Assembly: GCF_019145435.1 (NCBI RefSeq)
Contig: NZ_JAHSTS010000001.1
Coordinates: forward strand, 1,502,001-1,566,000
DNA from: Pseudomonas ekonensis
GTDB lineage: Bacteria > Pseudomonadota > Gammaproteobacteria > Pseudomonadales > Pseudomonadaceae
Length of the DNA: 64,000 bases
Direction of reading: 5' to 3'
In this document: in pieces, positions 49,698 to 57,985 of the stretch
Layout of the letters: each line of letters begins with the position of its first letter
Position numbering within the stretch: position 1 is the stretch's first letter
The notes under the pieces: model-generated
Databases searched by the model: none
Seen by the model: only the letters and a program-made list of their open reading frames with translations
Told to the model about the DNA's origin: nothing
Program-made: the position numbers and the translations under genes

Positions 49698-51101
49698 TCA
49701 AGAAGGCGCCGCGCGGTTGAGCAGCCAGTCCAGCAGCAGTCCGTCGGCCGGCGCAGGCGTCGTGGAGGGCGCCGGCCGGGCGTGGCAGGCGTCCAGAAAC
49801 ACAATCGGCCGGTCCGGGTCGCTGTCCAGGAAGCTGACCCATACCCGGCTGCCCGCGCAGGGCAGATGTTCGCAGGCGATCCGGCCTGCGGCCGTGGCCG
49901 AAGCGATCGCCAGCCACAGAACGCCGGGTTCGGCGTCGTGGCATTGCTCAGGCCACAGGCGCACGGCCATGCGCCCCTGTTCATCCACTTGCGCAGGCGC
50001 TCCGGGCGCACCGACCACTTGCGCCGGCTGAAACCCCGGGATCCGTGGGCGGGGCTGCGTTTGGGGCGGGCGGTATTCGGTCGACCACGGTTGCGCGGTG
50101 AAATCGTTGCGGTAATGACGGGGAGGCGACGCCGGTTGCAGGATCGACGGCTGCCGACCCTGGTGGCGCAACTCGGTGATGAGCCACTGTTCGTTAAAGG
50201 TGCTCATCGGGTGATCCGCCACCAGCAGCAGATGGCCGCTGCGCAGCTCGGTCGCATCGCTCTGGCCCTGGATGCAGCGGTTTGCGCACCGTTGGCGCTG
50301 CAGGTGGCGACGGCTGCGTTGATCGGCATGCACCGCCTCGGCTGATCGGCTGCCCGGCGCCGTCGGCAGGGGCGGCAGCGTATGGTTGGCGGCGGTGCCG
50401 TCAGGGTTGCCGTGCCCCCGTTCGAGAACGGTGGGCGGCATGGGCGGGCAGACCGCGTCATGGCGCTGGAACAGGACGCTGATGGCTGAAGGGGACGCGC
50501 CGGCCTGTGCGCCGAACACGACGGTCGCCGGCACTGGCGGCAGGCTCAGACTGTCGTCGGCGAACACGGCGACATGGCCGTCGCAGCGGTGTTCGAAGTG
50601 AAAATGAATGCCTTCTTCTTCGCACAGGCGTCGCAACAGCGCCAGGTCGGTTTCCTCGTACTGGATGCAGAACGGGCGCGGCGGGTACTGTCCCACCGTC
50701 ATTTCCAGTCGGTATCCGGCGGGCGGCAGGCGATGTTCGGTCAACAGCCGCTCGATGATCGCCGGCACGCTTTGGTTCACGAAGACCCGCCGGCGGGCCG
50801 CCTGGTCGAGCCGTTGCAGGTGCGGCACCAGCACCAGCCGATAACCGGTCTGGTGGACGGCCCGGTGTTCGCAGCCGACGCTGTGTATCGTGCCGTGGAT
50901 GCCTTGCTGGTCATTGAGCCTCAGAAACGCCGGCTGGTGCAGCAAGGCGTCGGGCGTCAGGGCCGGCGTCACGCCGATGGCTTCCACCTCAAAGCGGTAG
51001 GGCCGGTTCAGCGCTTCCCGGCCGCTGAACCGCAATACCGGCAGCGTCAGGGCGCCATCGGCCAATGTCAGGGTGAAGGGACTTTCCTTGTCGTTGTGCA
51101 T
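49698..51101 (-). CDS. vgrG: type VI secretion VgrG protein, short orphan
   Basis: A 467-residue VgrG-family spike protein. The N-terminal gp27-like half shows FEVEAIGVTPALTPDALLHQPAFL, RDL-type hub and the signature YEETDLALLRRLCEEEGIHFHFEH (about 147-170). The gp5-like OB fold follows (AQVVGAPGAPAQVDEQGRMAVRLWPEQ) and ends with GSRVWVSFLDSDPDRPIVF. The usual repeated needle region (another 100-200 residues) is missing: the protein stops soon after the OB fold with a short disordered tail. No Hcp, PAAR, effector or other T6SS gene is next to it. Confidence 0.82.
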   Translation of the reverse strand: MHNDKESPFTLTLADGALTLPVLRFSGREALNRPYRFEVEAIGVTPALTPDALLHQPAFLRLNDQQGIHGTIHSVGCEHRAVHQTGYRLVLVPHLQRLDQAARRRVFVNQSVPAIIERLLTEHRLPPAGYRLEMTVGQYPPRPFCIQYEETDLALLRRLCEEEGIHFHFEHRCDGHVAVFADDSLSLPPVPATVVFGAQAGASPSAISVLFQRHDAVCPPMPPTVLERGHGNPDGTAANHTLPPLPTAPGSRSAEAVHADQRSRRHLQRQRCANRCIQGQSDATELRSGHLLLVADHPMSTFNEQWLITELRHQGRQPSILQPASPPRHYRNDFTAQPWSTEYRPPQTQPRPRIPGFQPAQVVGAPGAPAQVDEQGRMAVRLWPEQCHDAEPGVLWLAIASATAAGRIACEHLPCAGSRVWVSFLDSDPDRPIVFLDACHARPAPSTTPAPADGLLLDWLLNRAAPS

Positions 51102-51322
51102 GGGCGGCGATTCTGTCGGGCGGTACGGGCGTGAAAGGGTACGAAACCGCAGTGCCGAATGGACATGGCAAACCGGCTTTTCCGAATCGCCCTACAAGCA
51201 GTGGTGAAGATGTCGATTCCGCCGATGGATTTTTTGGTCGATTGCCGACTTTAGGGCGTATAAACTTGGCCCCCTGCGTCGGCCAATAGATGTCTCGGCG
51301 CCACAGATCAAGAGAGTGAGTA

Positions 51323-52027
51323 ATGGGCGCACAGTGGAAGGTTAAACACAAAGAAGCGGCAGCCAACGCCAAGGGCAAGATCTTCGGCAAACTGGTGAAG
51401 GAAATCACCATCGCTGCCCGCAACGGTGCCGATACCGCCACCAACGCACACCTGCGTCTGGTGGTCGAACAGGCCAAGAAAGCCTCGATGCCCAAGGAAA
51501 CCCTGGACCGCGCCATCAAGAAAGGCGCAGGCCTGCTGGGCGAGACCGTGCAGTACCACCGCGTGACCTACGAAGGATTCGCCCCGCACCAGGTGCCGCT
51601 GATCGTCGAGTGCGTCACCGACAACGTCAACCGCACCGTCGCGGAAATCCGCGTGGCGTTCCGCAAGGGCCAACTGGGCGCTTCCGGTTCGGTGTCGTGG
51701 GACTTCAACCATGTCGGCATGATCGAAGCGTCGCCTGACACCCCGGACGCCGATCCGGAAATGGCCGCCATCGAAGCCGGCGCCCAGGATTTCGAGCCGG
51801 GCGAAGAGGGCGCGACCCTGTTCCTGACCGATCCGACCGACCTCGACGCCGTGCAGAAAGCCCTGCCGGAGCAAGGCTTCACCGTGCTGTCGGCCAAGCT
51901 GGGCTACCAGCCGAAGAACCCGGTCAGCGGTCTGAGCGCCGAGCAGATGGCCGAAGTCGAAGCGTTCCTGGAAGGCCTCGACAACCACGACGACGTGCAG
52001 GACATGTTCGTCGGCCTGGCAGGCTGA
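51323..52027 (+). CDS. yebC: YebC/PmpR family regulator
   Basis: A 234-residue soluble protein of the YebC/PmpR family, proposed DNA-binding regulators and, more recently, translation factors for proline-rich stretches. The start [28 protein letters not shown], then [29 protein letters not shown], are characteristic. The family's three-domain length (about 235-250) fits. P. aeruginosa PmpR represses pqsR, which may or may not apply here. A TATAAA box at 51259-51264 suggests the promoter. Confidence 0.93.
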   Translation: MGAQWKVKHKEAAANAKGKIFGKLVKEITIAARNGADTATNAHLRLVVEQAKKASMPKETLDRAIKKGAGLLGETVQYHRVTYEGFAPHQVPLIVECVTDNVNRTVAEIRVAFRKGQLGASGSVSWDFNHVGMIEASPDTPDADPEMAAIEAGAQDFEPGEEGATLFLTDPTDLDAVQKALPEQGFTVLSAKLGYQPKNPVSGLSAEQMAEVEAFLEGLDNHDDVQDMFVGLAG

Positions 52028-52036
52028 TCAGCCTGT

Positions 52037-52060
52037 GGTGAGGGAGCGTGCTCCCTCACC
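52037..52060. other. perfect 11-bp inverted repeat between yebC and the LRR-kinase gene
   Basis: GGTGAGGGAGC and GCTCCCTCACC lie only two bases apart, between convergent genes. There is no T-run on either side, so it is either a poor terminator or a protein-binding palindrome. Confidence 0.4.
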
Positions 52061-52073
52061 AAAAGGGCAAGCG

Positions 52074-53387
52074 TCACAGCTTGCCCAGCAGCGCCGTCAC
52101 TTCGCCAAAGCCTGGCCGCGACAGCACGTCCGGCTGGCAGCAGCGCTGCTCCAGCGCCTGAAGCGCTGCACGCCGTTCATCGCTCAACCCTGAGTCGATC
52201 CGCTCCAGCAACTCTCCCAGCAAGATCCCGAACGCCCGCACTTCGATGCGTTGCAGCGCGCGGGTCTCCAGGTTGTCCTCGGTGGCATGGAACGATGCCG
52301 CACCGAAGTCCCCCAGCAGGCAATCGCCCTGATCGTTCAGCAGAATGTTGTGCCCGTAGAGGTCGCCATGGGTGATGCCGTGCCCGTGCAGATGCTCGGC
52401 CACCGATGCGATGCCGCGGGCGACCCGCAGGGCGGCGTCGGCATGGAAGCGGCAGTCGTCGGTGTACACGTCCCGCGAGCAGGACGCCAGGCTCGGCAAG
52501 GCGGCCAGGTTGCGGTAGTGCGGATCGATCAACTGCATCACCAGCCCTTGCGCACCGTCCGGATGGCGGCCGATGCGCCCTTCGACGCGGATCAGGTTCG
52601 GGTGCCGGCCGGCGGTGATGCAGGCGTTCATCTCATGCAGCGGCGAGCCGTCGCTGGTCATTTCCCCTTTATAGAGCTTGACCGCCACCGGTGTGTCCGG
52701 CTGACCGTCACGTTGCCAGAGCGCCCGTGAGATCACCCCCGAAGCGCCTTCGCCGAGCTTGTGCTCAAGGCGCAGCGTCGACCAGTCGATCACCGGCGTT
52801 GCGTCGAGCGCGGCCGAGTCCGCCTCGGTCTCCAGCGGATTGCCGGCGTAGGCCAGCCAGGTCAGGGCCGGCAGGGTCAGCAGCCATTGCGGCAGTTCGG
52901 TGAAGCGGTTGGCGGCGATGCGGATCAGCTCCAGCCGATGGCAGGCCTGCATGCTCGACGGCAGTCGGGTGAGGCGGTTGCCGGCCAGCAACAGTTTCTG
53001 CAGTGCGGGCCGTTCGCCCAGTTCATCCGGCAGGGTCTCGATGCGGTTGTCGGTGAGGATCAGCCAGCGCAGCTTCGGCGGAAGCGCCGCGCCCGGCACA
53101 TGGACGATGCGGTTGGCCTTGAAGCCGACCATCGACAGCGTTTCGCAGCGGCCGACGCAGGCCGGCAGCTCGGTGAAACGGTTGTCGGAGCAGAACAGGA
53201 TCCGCAGGCGGTGCAGGCGGTGCAGGTCGTCCGGCAGGCTGCTCAAGGCATTGCCGCTGAGGTTGAGCACCTCCAGGCTGTCCGCCAGGTCGAAGATCTC
53301 GCGGGGAAAGTCGGTCAGGCCTTCGCAGAGGTCCAGCCGGGTGATGCCCGACAACTCGCCGGCGCGCAATTGAGCAAGGGTGTGCAT
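52074..53387 (-). CDS. leucine-rich-repeat protein kinase
   Basis: A 437-residue fusion. Residues about 15-190 are about eight leucine-rich repeats of 21-23 residues (for example LEVLNLSGNALSSLPDDLHRL, with L..N.L..LP spacing). Residues about 205-437 form a Hanks-type protein kinase: glycine loop LGEGASGVIS (211-220), Lys237 (VAVKLYKG), Glu252, catalytic loop HGDLYGHNILL (Asp342, Asn347) and DFG at 360-362. All key residues are present, so activity is likely. There is no membrane helix or signal, so it should be cytosolic. The start at 53385-53387 is preferred; in-frame upstream ATGs exist. It follows zapE on the same strand. Confidence 0.88.
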   Translation of the reverse strand: MHTLAQLRAGELSGITRLDLCEGLTDFPREIFDLADSLEVLNLSGNALSSLPDDLHRLHRLRILFCSDNRFTELPACVGRCETLSMVGFKANRIVHVPGAALPPKLRWLILTDNRIETLPDELGERPALQKLLLAGNRLTRLPSSMQACHRLELIRIAANRFTELPQWLLTLPALTWLAYAGNPLETEADSAALDATPVIDWSTLRLEHKLGEGASGVISRALWQRDGQPDTPVAVKLYKGEMTSDGSPLHEMNACITAGRHPNLIRVEGRIGRHPDGAQGLVMQLIDPHYRNLAALPSLASCSRDVYTDDCRFHADAALRVARGIASVAEHLHGHGITHGDLYGHNILLNDQGDCLLGDFGAASFHATEDNLETRALQRIEVRAFGILLGELLERIDSGLSDERRAALQALEQRCCQPDVLSRPGFGEVTALLGKL

Positions 53388-53498
53388 GAACGGATCCGCT
53401 TCCAGAGGGAAGGCGCGCGGGGCGCCGGAAATGGGCGACATGATAGCGGCAGATCGGAACCGGCGCAGTGTTGTGGCGCACGCAGGTTCCAGCAAGGA

Positions 53499-54629
53499 TC
53501 AAGCGGGATCGTGTCGTTCCGACAGTTGCCCCAACCGGCTGCGGGTGCGGGCCAGGTCGGTGGCGTGGCCGCCGAGGCTTTCGCGCAGGGGCAGGTTTCC
53601 CAGCAGCGTCAGGTGCTTGTCCTGGTCGTAGAGCACGTCGATCAGGTTGATGAAGCGCTGCTGGGCCGCGATGGAGCATTCGCCCAGGGCCGGCAGGTCG
53701 TCGATGATCCAGTGGTCGAAGCGCCGGCACAGCTCCAGGTAGTCCATGACCGCCGTGGGCTGTTCGCACAGATCGCTGAAGCTGAAGCCGACACGGCGCT
53801 GATCCAGCAGCCAGGCCCGGACGTGCCGGCTGCCCACCGCCAATGGCTGCGGCTTGGCATCGTGCGGCGGCAGACCCAGGCGTTCGCGCTGCGCCGGGGT
53901 CGCCGGCCAGACGTAATGGCCCTGGGTGAACACCTGATGCGCGTGCTGACGCGCCTGGCTGCGGTAATCGTGGGGGCCGCCGACCTCCATCACCTGCATG
54001 CGCGCGTTGATCAGGTCGATCACCGGCTTGAACCGGGCGTGGTACAGCGGGTTGGGCAGCAAGCCTTCGGGCGGGTAGTTGGACGTCACCAGCAGCACGG
54101 TGCCGCGTTCGAACAGGGCCTTGAACAAACGGGCGATGAGCATCGCATCGCCGATGTCGTGCACGTGGAACTCGTCGAAGCACACCACGCGGCAACCGTG
54201 CAGCAGTTCGTCCAGGGTGGCGGCCAGGGCGTCCTCCTGCGCGCGGTGGCTGAACATGCCTTGATGCAGTTGCGCAAAGAATTCATGGAAGTGCAGGCGC
54301 CGCTTGCGTTCGGTCGGCAACGCCTGGAAGAAACCGTCGAGCAGCCAGCTCTTGCCGCGCCCCACGGCGCCGTGCAGGTACAGGCTGGGCGGGGTCTGCG
54401 CGGTCGCGCCGAGCAACAGGCCCGCTTGCCGCGCCATGCAGTCGATGACCCGCTGCTGGCTGTGGCTGAGGGTATAGCCCTGGCCGTGGGCCTTGTGCCG
54501 GAAGTAATCGCGGATCGCCTGGGCACCGGCGCAATGGCCGGCGCCGGCCGGGGCGCCCTTGCCGAACAAGCGGCGCAGCGCCGACCAGCGATGGGCCTGG
54601 CGCGGGCGTTCGGGCGGTTGGGCGGACAC
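53499..54629 (-). CDS. zapE: cell-division ATPase ZapE
   Basis: A 376-residue AFG1/ZapE-family P-loop ATPase that acts on the FtsZ ring late in division, especially under stress. Walker A is GAVGRGKS, Walker B VVCFDEFHVHDI, and LLVTSNYPPEGL is the sensor region. The early part AIRDYFRHKAHGQGYTLSHSQQRVIDCMA has some divergence from the usual Pseudomonas ZapE start, so it may be a second paralogue. The start is GTG at 54627-54629, nine bases after GGAGAG. Confidence 0.88.
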   Translation of the reverse strand: MSAQPPERPRQAHRWSALRRLFGKGAPAGAGHCAGAQAIRDYFRHKAHGQGYTLSHSQQRVIDCMARQAGLLLGATAQTPPSLYLHGAVGRGKSWLLDGFFQALPTERKRRLHFHEFFAQLHQGMFSHRAQEDALAATLDELLHGCRVVCFDEFHVHDIGDAMLIARLFKALFERGTVLLVTSNYPPEGLLPNPLYHARFKPVIDLINARMQVMEVGGPHDYRSQARQHAHQVFTQGHYVWPATPAQRERLGLPPHDAKPQPLAVGSRHVRAWLLDQRRVGFSFSDLCEQPTAVMDYLELCRRFDHWIIDDLPALGECSIAAQQRFINLIDVLYDQDKHLTLLGNLPLRESLGGHATDLARTRSRLGQLSERHDPA

Positions 54630-54908
54630 TGTGGGGGCTCTCCGTGGTCAGGCCGGCTCCCCGAGCTCGGCGGCGTAGTGTAACCAGACGGGTAGTTTTC
54701 CTTCCACCACGGTTCATCGGCGCAACGTCGATGTTGGACAGCATCTTGCGGCAGGTACAGGTTTTCGCAGCGGCAACTGTCGACCGTTCGCCAATCTTTC
54801 GAAACAAATCCCGTCAGATCGCTGGATCCAATCGACTGGCGGAATCGTCGTCCATTGCTAACCTTCAACACAGTTGCGACGCACAGGTCGCGTACAGGGA
54901 TCAGGGCC
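54630..54908. other. divergent control region of zapE and the Csu-type operon
   Basis: This 279-base gap must contain the promoter of the seven-gene pilus operon. I can point to no consensus sigma-70 pair with confidence. No additional gene is visible. The in-frame upstream ATG at 54855 of the first pilus gene is rejected for lack of a ribosome-binding site. Confidence 0.4.
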
Positions 54909-55442
54909 GTGAAGGCAGCACTGAAGGCGGCATGGAAAACCATCGCGGCGTGGGCACTGGCGGCGCCGCTGTCGGCCGCCGACCTGCAGGTCGAGGTGCG
55001 GGTCGACGTGCAGCGCGGTTGCCGCTTGATCGGCCAGCCACGCGAGGCGGGCATCGGCCAGGCGGGTGTGCTGGACTTCGGCAACATCGCGCGCCTGGAC
55101 GATCCGGCGGGGCCGCTGGGGGCTGCGCTCGCCGACCGGCGATTGCCGCGGCTGGAGTGCAACCCGGACACGCCGTACCAGATCCGCATCGACGGCGGGC
55201 TCCATGGCGGTGTCGGAGACGTGCGCTACCTGGCAGGGACATCGGGCGGCAAACCCATTCCCTATCGCCTGTACCGGGATGCCGCACGGCAAGTGCCGCT
55301 GGGGGTGAACGTGCCGCTCGGCGGGCGGGTGCCGGACAGCGGCACGGTGGAGCTTGCGCTGTATGCGCGGATAGAACGGCTGGCGGAGGTGCCGCGGGTC
55401 AGTCGCTATTCGGATCTGATCAAGGTGACGGTCACCTGGTAG
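54909..55442 (+). CDS. Csu-type pilus subunit (spore coat U domain), first
   Basis: A 177-residue exported protein with a spore coat U (SCPU) domain, the Ig-like pilin fold of archaic Csu pili. Signal peptide covers about residues 1-23 (AAWKTIAAWALAAPLSAAD). Two conserved cysteines (GCRLI and LECNP) can form the disulphide. Family stretches are LDFGNIARL, YQIRIDGGLHGG, IPYRLYRDAARQVPLG and the C-terminal YSDLIKVTVTW donor-strand-complement edge. Start GTG at 54909 is eight bases after AGGGA. It is the first of the operon. Confidence 0.85.
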   Translation: MKAALKAAWKTIAAWALAAPLSAADLQVEVRVDVQRGCRLIGQPREAGIGQAGVLDFGNIARLDDPAGPLGAALADRRLPRLECNPDTPYQIRIDGGLHGGVGDVRYLAGTSGGKPIPYRLYRDAARQVPLGVNVPLGGRVPDSGTVELALYARIERLAEVPRVSRYSDLIKVTVTW

Positions 55443-55558
55443 GTGGCCGTCCGTACCAGAACAACCGGTAAAGGGCCCGACGGATTCGGGTGCGAAGGGA
55501 AGGGCGCTCAAGGTCGGGCGCGGTGATCAAACCACCTGAAGGAGTAGGGACACACGCG

Positions 55559-56092
55559 ATGACAAGCAAGCACTGGCTGTTGGTGGCCGCAGGCGGGTTG
55601 CTGTTGCTCGCCGAGGATGCGCAGGCGGTGGTCAGCGGGCAGATCCATGCGCGGCTGACCCTGATCGCCGGCTGCGAGGTGACCAACGCCACGAGCCCCG
55701 GCAGCCCCGCCGACGGTTTCGGCTCGCTGGACTTCGGCCGGCAGGGGCCGACCTGGGACGCCCCGCTCAAGGCCAGCATCGACCAGCAGGGCAGCGGTCG
55801 GCTCAATGTCGCCTGCAACCCCTCGGTGACCGGCTTCACCGTGACCATCGACGGCGGTGCCCATGGCGACGGCAATACCCGGCGCTTGAGCAACGGCCGT
55901 CAGACCATTCCCTATCAACTGTTCCTCGATGCCTCGGGCCACCAGAGCTACAGCATCGGCCAGCAACACAATTTCGCTGTCACCAGCGGTGCGCAGATAC
56001 CCATCCCGGTGTTTGGCTCGGTGGTGGCGAACACCCGCGCGCTGCCTGCCGGTGTCTATACCGACACCCTGACGGTGACGCTCGACTGGTAA
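55559..56092 (+). CDS. Csu-type pilus subunit (SCPU domain), second
   Basis: A 177-residue exported SCPU-domain protein, with signal peptide MTSKHWLLVAAGGLLLLAEDAQA. Conserved cysteines are in AGCEV and NVACNP; LDFGRQGPTWD and TVTIDGGAHGDGNTRRLSNG match the family, and LPAGVYTDTLTVTLDW is the terminal strand. The ATG at 55559 follows AGGGA by nine bases. The 116-base gap after the first subunit is the largest in the operon and could hold a secondary promoter or processing site. Confidence 0.88.
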   Translation: MTSKHWLLVAAGGLLLLAEDAQAVVSGQIHARLTLIAGCEVTNATSPGSPADGFGSLDFGRQGPTWDAPLKASIDQQGSGRLNVACNPSVTGFTVTIDGGAHGDGNTRRLSNGRQTIPYQLFLDASGHQSYSIGQQHNFAVTSGAQIPIPVFGSVVANTRALPAGVYTDTLTVTLDW

Positions 56093-56111
56093 ACCGTAGA
56101 GGAAGGACACC

Positions 56112-56648
56112 ATGCGTACGTTTGCATCAAGGATAGGCCTGTCGCTGCTCGGCCTGACGCTGGCCTCCAGCGCCGGCGCCGCCACCACGGTCACCGGTCA
56201 GATCACCTCCAGCCTGATCCTGATCAGCAGTTGCCAGGTGAACGGCGCGGGCGGCTCGTCCGGCCTGAACTTCGGCGCCTTGAACTTCGGCACCAGCAAC
56301 AGCCTGTTCACCACCGCCAGCGGGCAAGTGCTGGGCGGCGGAGGCGGCGCGTTGTCGATCCTCTGTTCGGCCGGCACCACGCCGGTGGTCAAGGTGCGGG
56401 CCGGCGCCCACGACGGGCAGTCCGCCGGGGGCACGCGGGCGCTGTACGACGGGGTCGCCAACTACGTGCCCTACGACCTGTACACCGACGCGGGGCATTC
56501 GCAGCTGCTGGCCATCGACGGCACCATCAGCCTCGCCACCAGCACCGGCGTGGCCCAGACCGTGAACATCTACGGTCAGGCGGTTGGCAAGGCCGGACTG
56601 CCGGCGGGCACCTACACCGACACCATTTCCGTCGAACTGACGTTCTAG
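56112..56648 (+). CDS. Csu-type pilus subunit (SCPU domain), third
   Basis: A 178-residue exported SCPU-domain protein. Signal peptide MRTFASRIGLSLLGLTLASSAGAA. Cysteines are in SSCQVNG and SILCSAG. The family pattern LNFGALNFGTSNSL, RALYDGVANYVPYDLYTDAGHSQ and LPAGTYTDTISVELTF is clear. GGAAGGAC precedes the ATG at 56112. Gly/Ser/Ala-rich segments give low-complexity stretches (GGGGGAL). Only 19 bases separate it from the gene before. Confidence 0.9.
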   Translation: MRTFASRIGLSLLGLTLASSAGAATTVTGQITSSLILISSCQVNGAGGSSGLNFGALNFGTSNSLFTTASGQVLGGGGGALSILCSAGTTPVVKVRAGAHDGQSAGGTRALYDGVANYVPYDLYTDAGHSQLLAIDGTISLATSTGVAQTVNIYGQAVGKAGLPAGTYTDTISVELTF

Positions 56649-56651
56649 CCC

Positions 56652-57152
56652 ATGGGCCGGCGGGGCTGGACGGCACTGCTCCTGCTCTGCGGGTTCGGCG
56701 TGCCGTTGCCGTTGGCGGCGGTGACCAGCCAGAGCTTCCAGGTCAGCGCCACGGTGACGCCGGGTTGCCTGGTGGTGGGCGGGGTGTCGAACTACGGCGC
56801 CTTGAACTTCGGTTCGAGTTCGGCCCTGGCCACCGGCACGGTGCAGGTGGCGCTGACGGGTGGCGTGCAGTTGCAATGCACGCCGGGGGTGGCGCTGAAC
56901 ATGACTGTCGACGGCGGCCTGTACAACAGCGGCGGGCGCAACCTGCAGCTCAACAGCGGCAGTGCGCGGGTGGCCTACTCGCTGTTTCGCGATGCCGCCT
57001 ACAGCCAGAGCCTGGGCATCGGTCAGAGCGTGGCGGTGACCTACAGCGACGCGAACAACATCAGCCTGCCGATCTACGGGCGGGTGCAATTGCCGGGCAA
57101 TCAGCCTGGGGGGACTTACAGCGACGTGCTGCAGGTGCAGCTGTCGTGGTGA
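56652..57152 (+). CDS. Csu-type pilus subunit (SCPU domain), fourth
   Basis: A 166-residue SCPU-domain protein with signal peptide MGRRGWTALLLLCGFGVPLPLAA. Cysteines occur in TPGCLVVG and LQCTPG. Conserved parts are YGALNFGSSSAL, LNMTVDGGLYNSGGRNLQL, VAYSLFRDAAYSQSLGIG and GTYSDVLQVQLSW. It begins only three bases after the preceding stop, so it is translated with it. Which of the four subunits is the main shaft pilin cannot be told from sequence. Confidence 0.9.
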   Translation: MGRRGWTALLLLCGFGVPLPLAAVTSQSFQVSATVTPGCLVVGGVSNYGALNFGSSSALATGTVQVALTGGVQLQCTPGVALNMTVDGGLYNSGGRNLQLNSGSARVAYSLFRDAAYSQSLGIGQSVAVTYSDANNISLPIYGRVQLPGNQPGGTYSDVLQVQLSW

Positions 57153-57186
57153 CACGGCGTTCGGACGGCCGACAAGGAGCAGTCAC

Positions 57187-57969
57187 ATGGGGGCATTCAC
57201 GTCACGGCATCGGTTTTGGGTGATGCCGGTTCTGGCATTGGTTGCTGCGCTCAAGGCGCAGGCCGCCAGTTCGGTGCTGATCTGGCCCATCGATCCGGTA
57301 CTGGAGGCCGATCAGCAGGCCAGCGCGCTGTGGCTGGAAAACCGCGGCAATGAAACCGCCAACCTGCAGATCCGTGTGTTCGGCTGGAGCCAGAGCGGGT
57401 TCGAGGAGCAGTACCGCAACCAGCGCGAAGTGATCGGCAGCCCGCCGGTGGCGAAGATCGAACCGGGGCAAAAGCAACTGGTGCGCCTGACCCGCACCCA
57501 AGACGTCCCGCCCGGTCAGGAGCTGGCGTACCGGATCATCATCGACGAAATCCCGTCGGCCTTGCCGCCCGCCGCCGAAGACGGCAAGACCGCGGCGGCG
57601 ATCCGCTTTCAGATGCGTTACTCGGTACCGCTGTTCGCCTACGGCGCCGGGTTGTGGAGCAAGGAGGACAGCACCCGCCAGCGCGACCCCAAAGGCGTCG
57701 GCGTGCCGCAGTTGAGCTGGCGCACGGTGGCGGTGGACGGCCGGCCCTTCGTGGAGGTGCGCAACCAGGGGGCGGTGCATGCGCGCTTGACCGATGTGGC
57801 GATACGTCAGGGCGGGCAAAGCAAGCCCCTGGCCGAAGGGCTGCTGGGCTATGTGTTGCCCGGTGCGGTGATGCGCTGGCCGGCCCCGGTGCCGCCGGGA
57901 GGGGAGGCGGCGTTGCAGGTCCGCGTCAACGGCGCGACGCAGGTGCAGAGCATCGCCCCGGCGCGGTAG
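57187..57969 (+). CDS. periplasmic pilus chaperone (CsuC-like)
   Basis: A 260-residue PapD-type chaperone with signal peptide (HRFWVMPVLALVAALKAQA). Two Ig-like domains: the first with LWLENRGNETANLQIRVFGWSQ, VAKIEPGQKQLVRLTR (G1 donor strand and subunit-binding Arg/Lys) and AYRIIIDEIP; the second from about 150 (RFQMRYSVPLFAYGAG...). It delivers the SCPU subunits to the usher. The long sequence and the F-G loop type resemble archaic (Csu) chaperones more than classical PapD. AAGGAG precedes the ATG at 57187. Confidence 0.92.
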   Translation: MGAFTSRHRFWVMPVLALVAALKAQAASSVLIWPIDPVLEADQQASALWLENRGNETANLQIRVFGWSQSGFEEQYRNQREVIGSPPVAKIEPGQKQLVRLTRTQDVPPGQELAYRIIIDEIPSALPPAAEDGKTAAAIRFQMRYSVPLFAYGAGLWSKEDSTRQRDPKGVGVPQLSWRTVAVDGRPFVEVRNQGAVHARLTDVAIRQGGQSKPLAEGLLGYVLPGAVMRWPAPVPPGGEAALQVRVNGATQVQSIAPAR

Positions 57970-57985
57970 CGGGCCGGAGGGGTGA

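Noticed and set aside
52037..52060. Palindrome considered as an intrinsic terminator of yebC
   Set aside because: Followed by AAAAGGG, not T residues; kept only as an unexplained inverted repeat.
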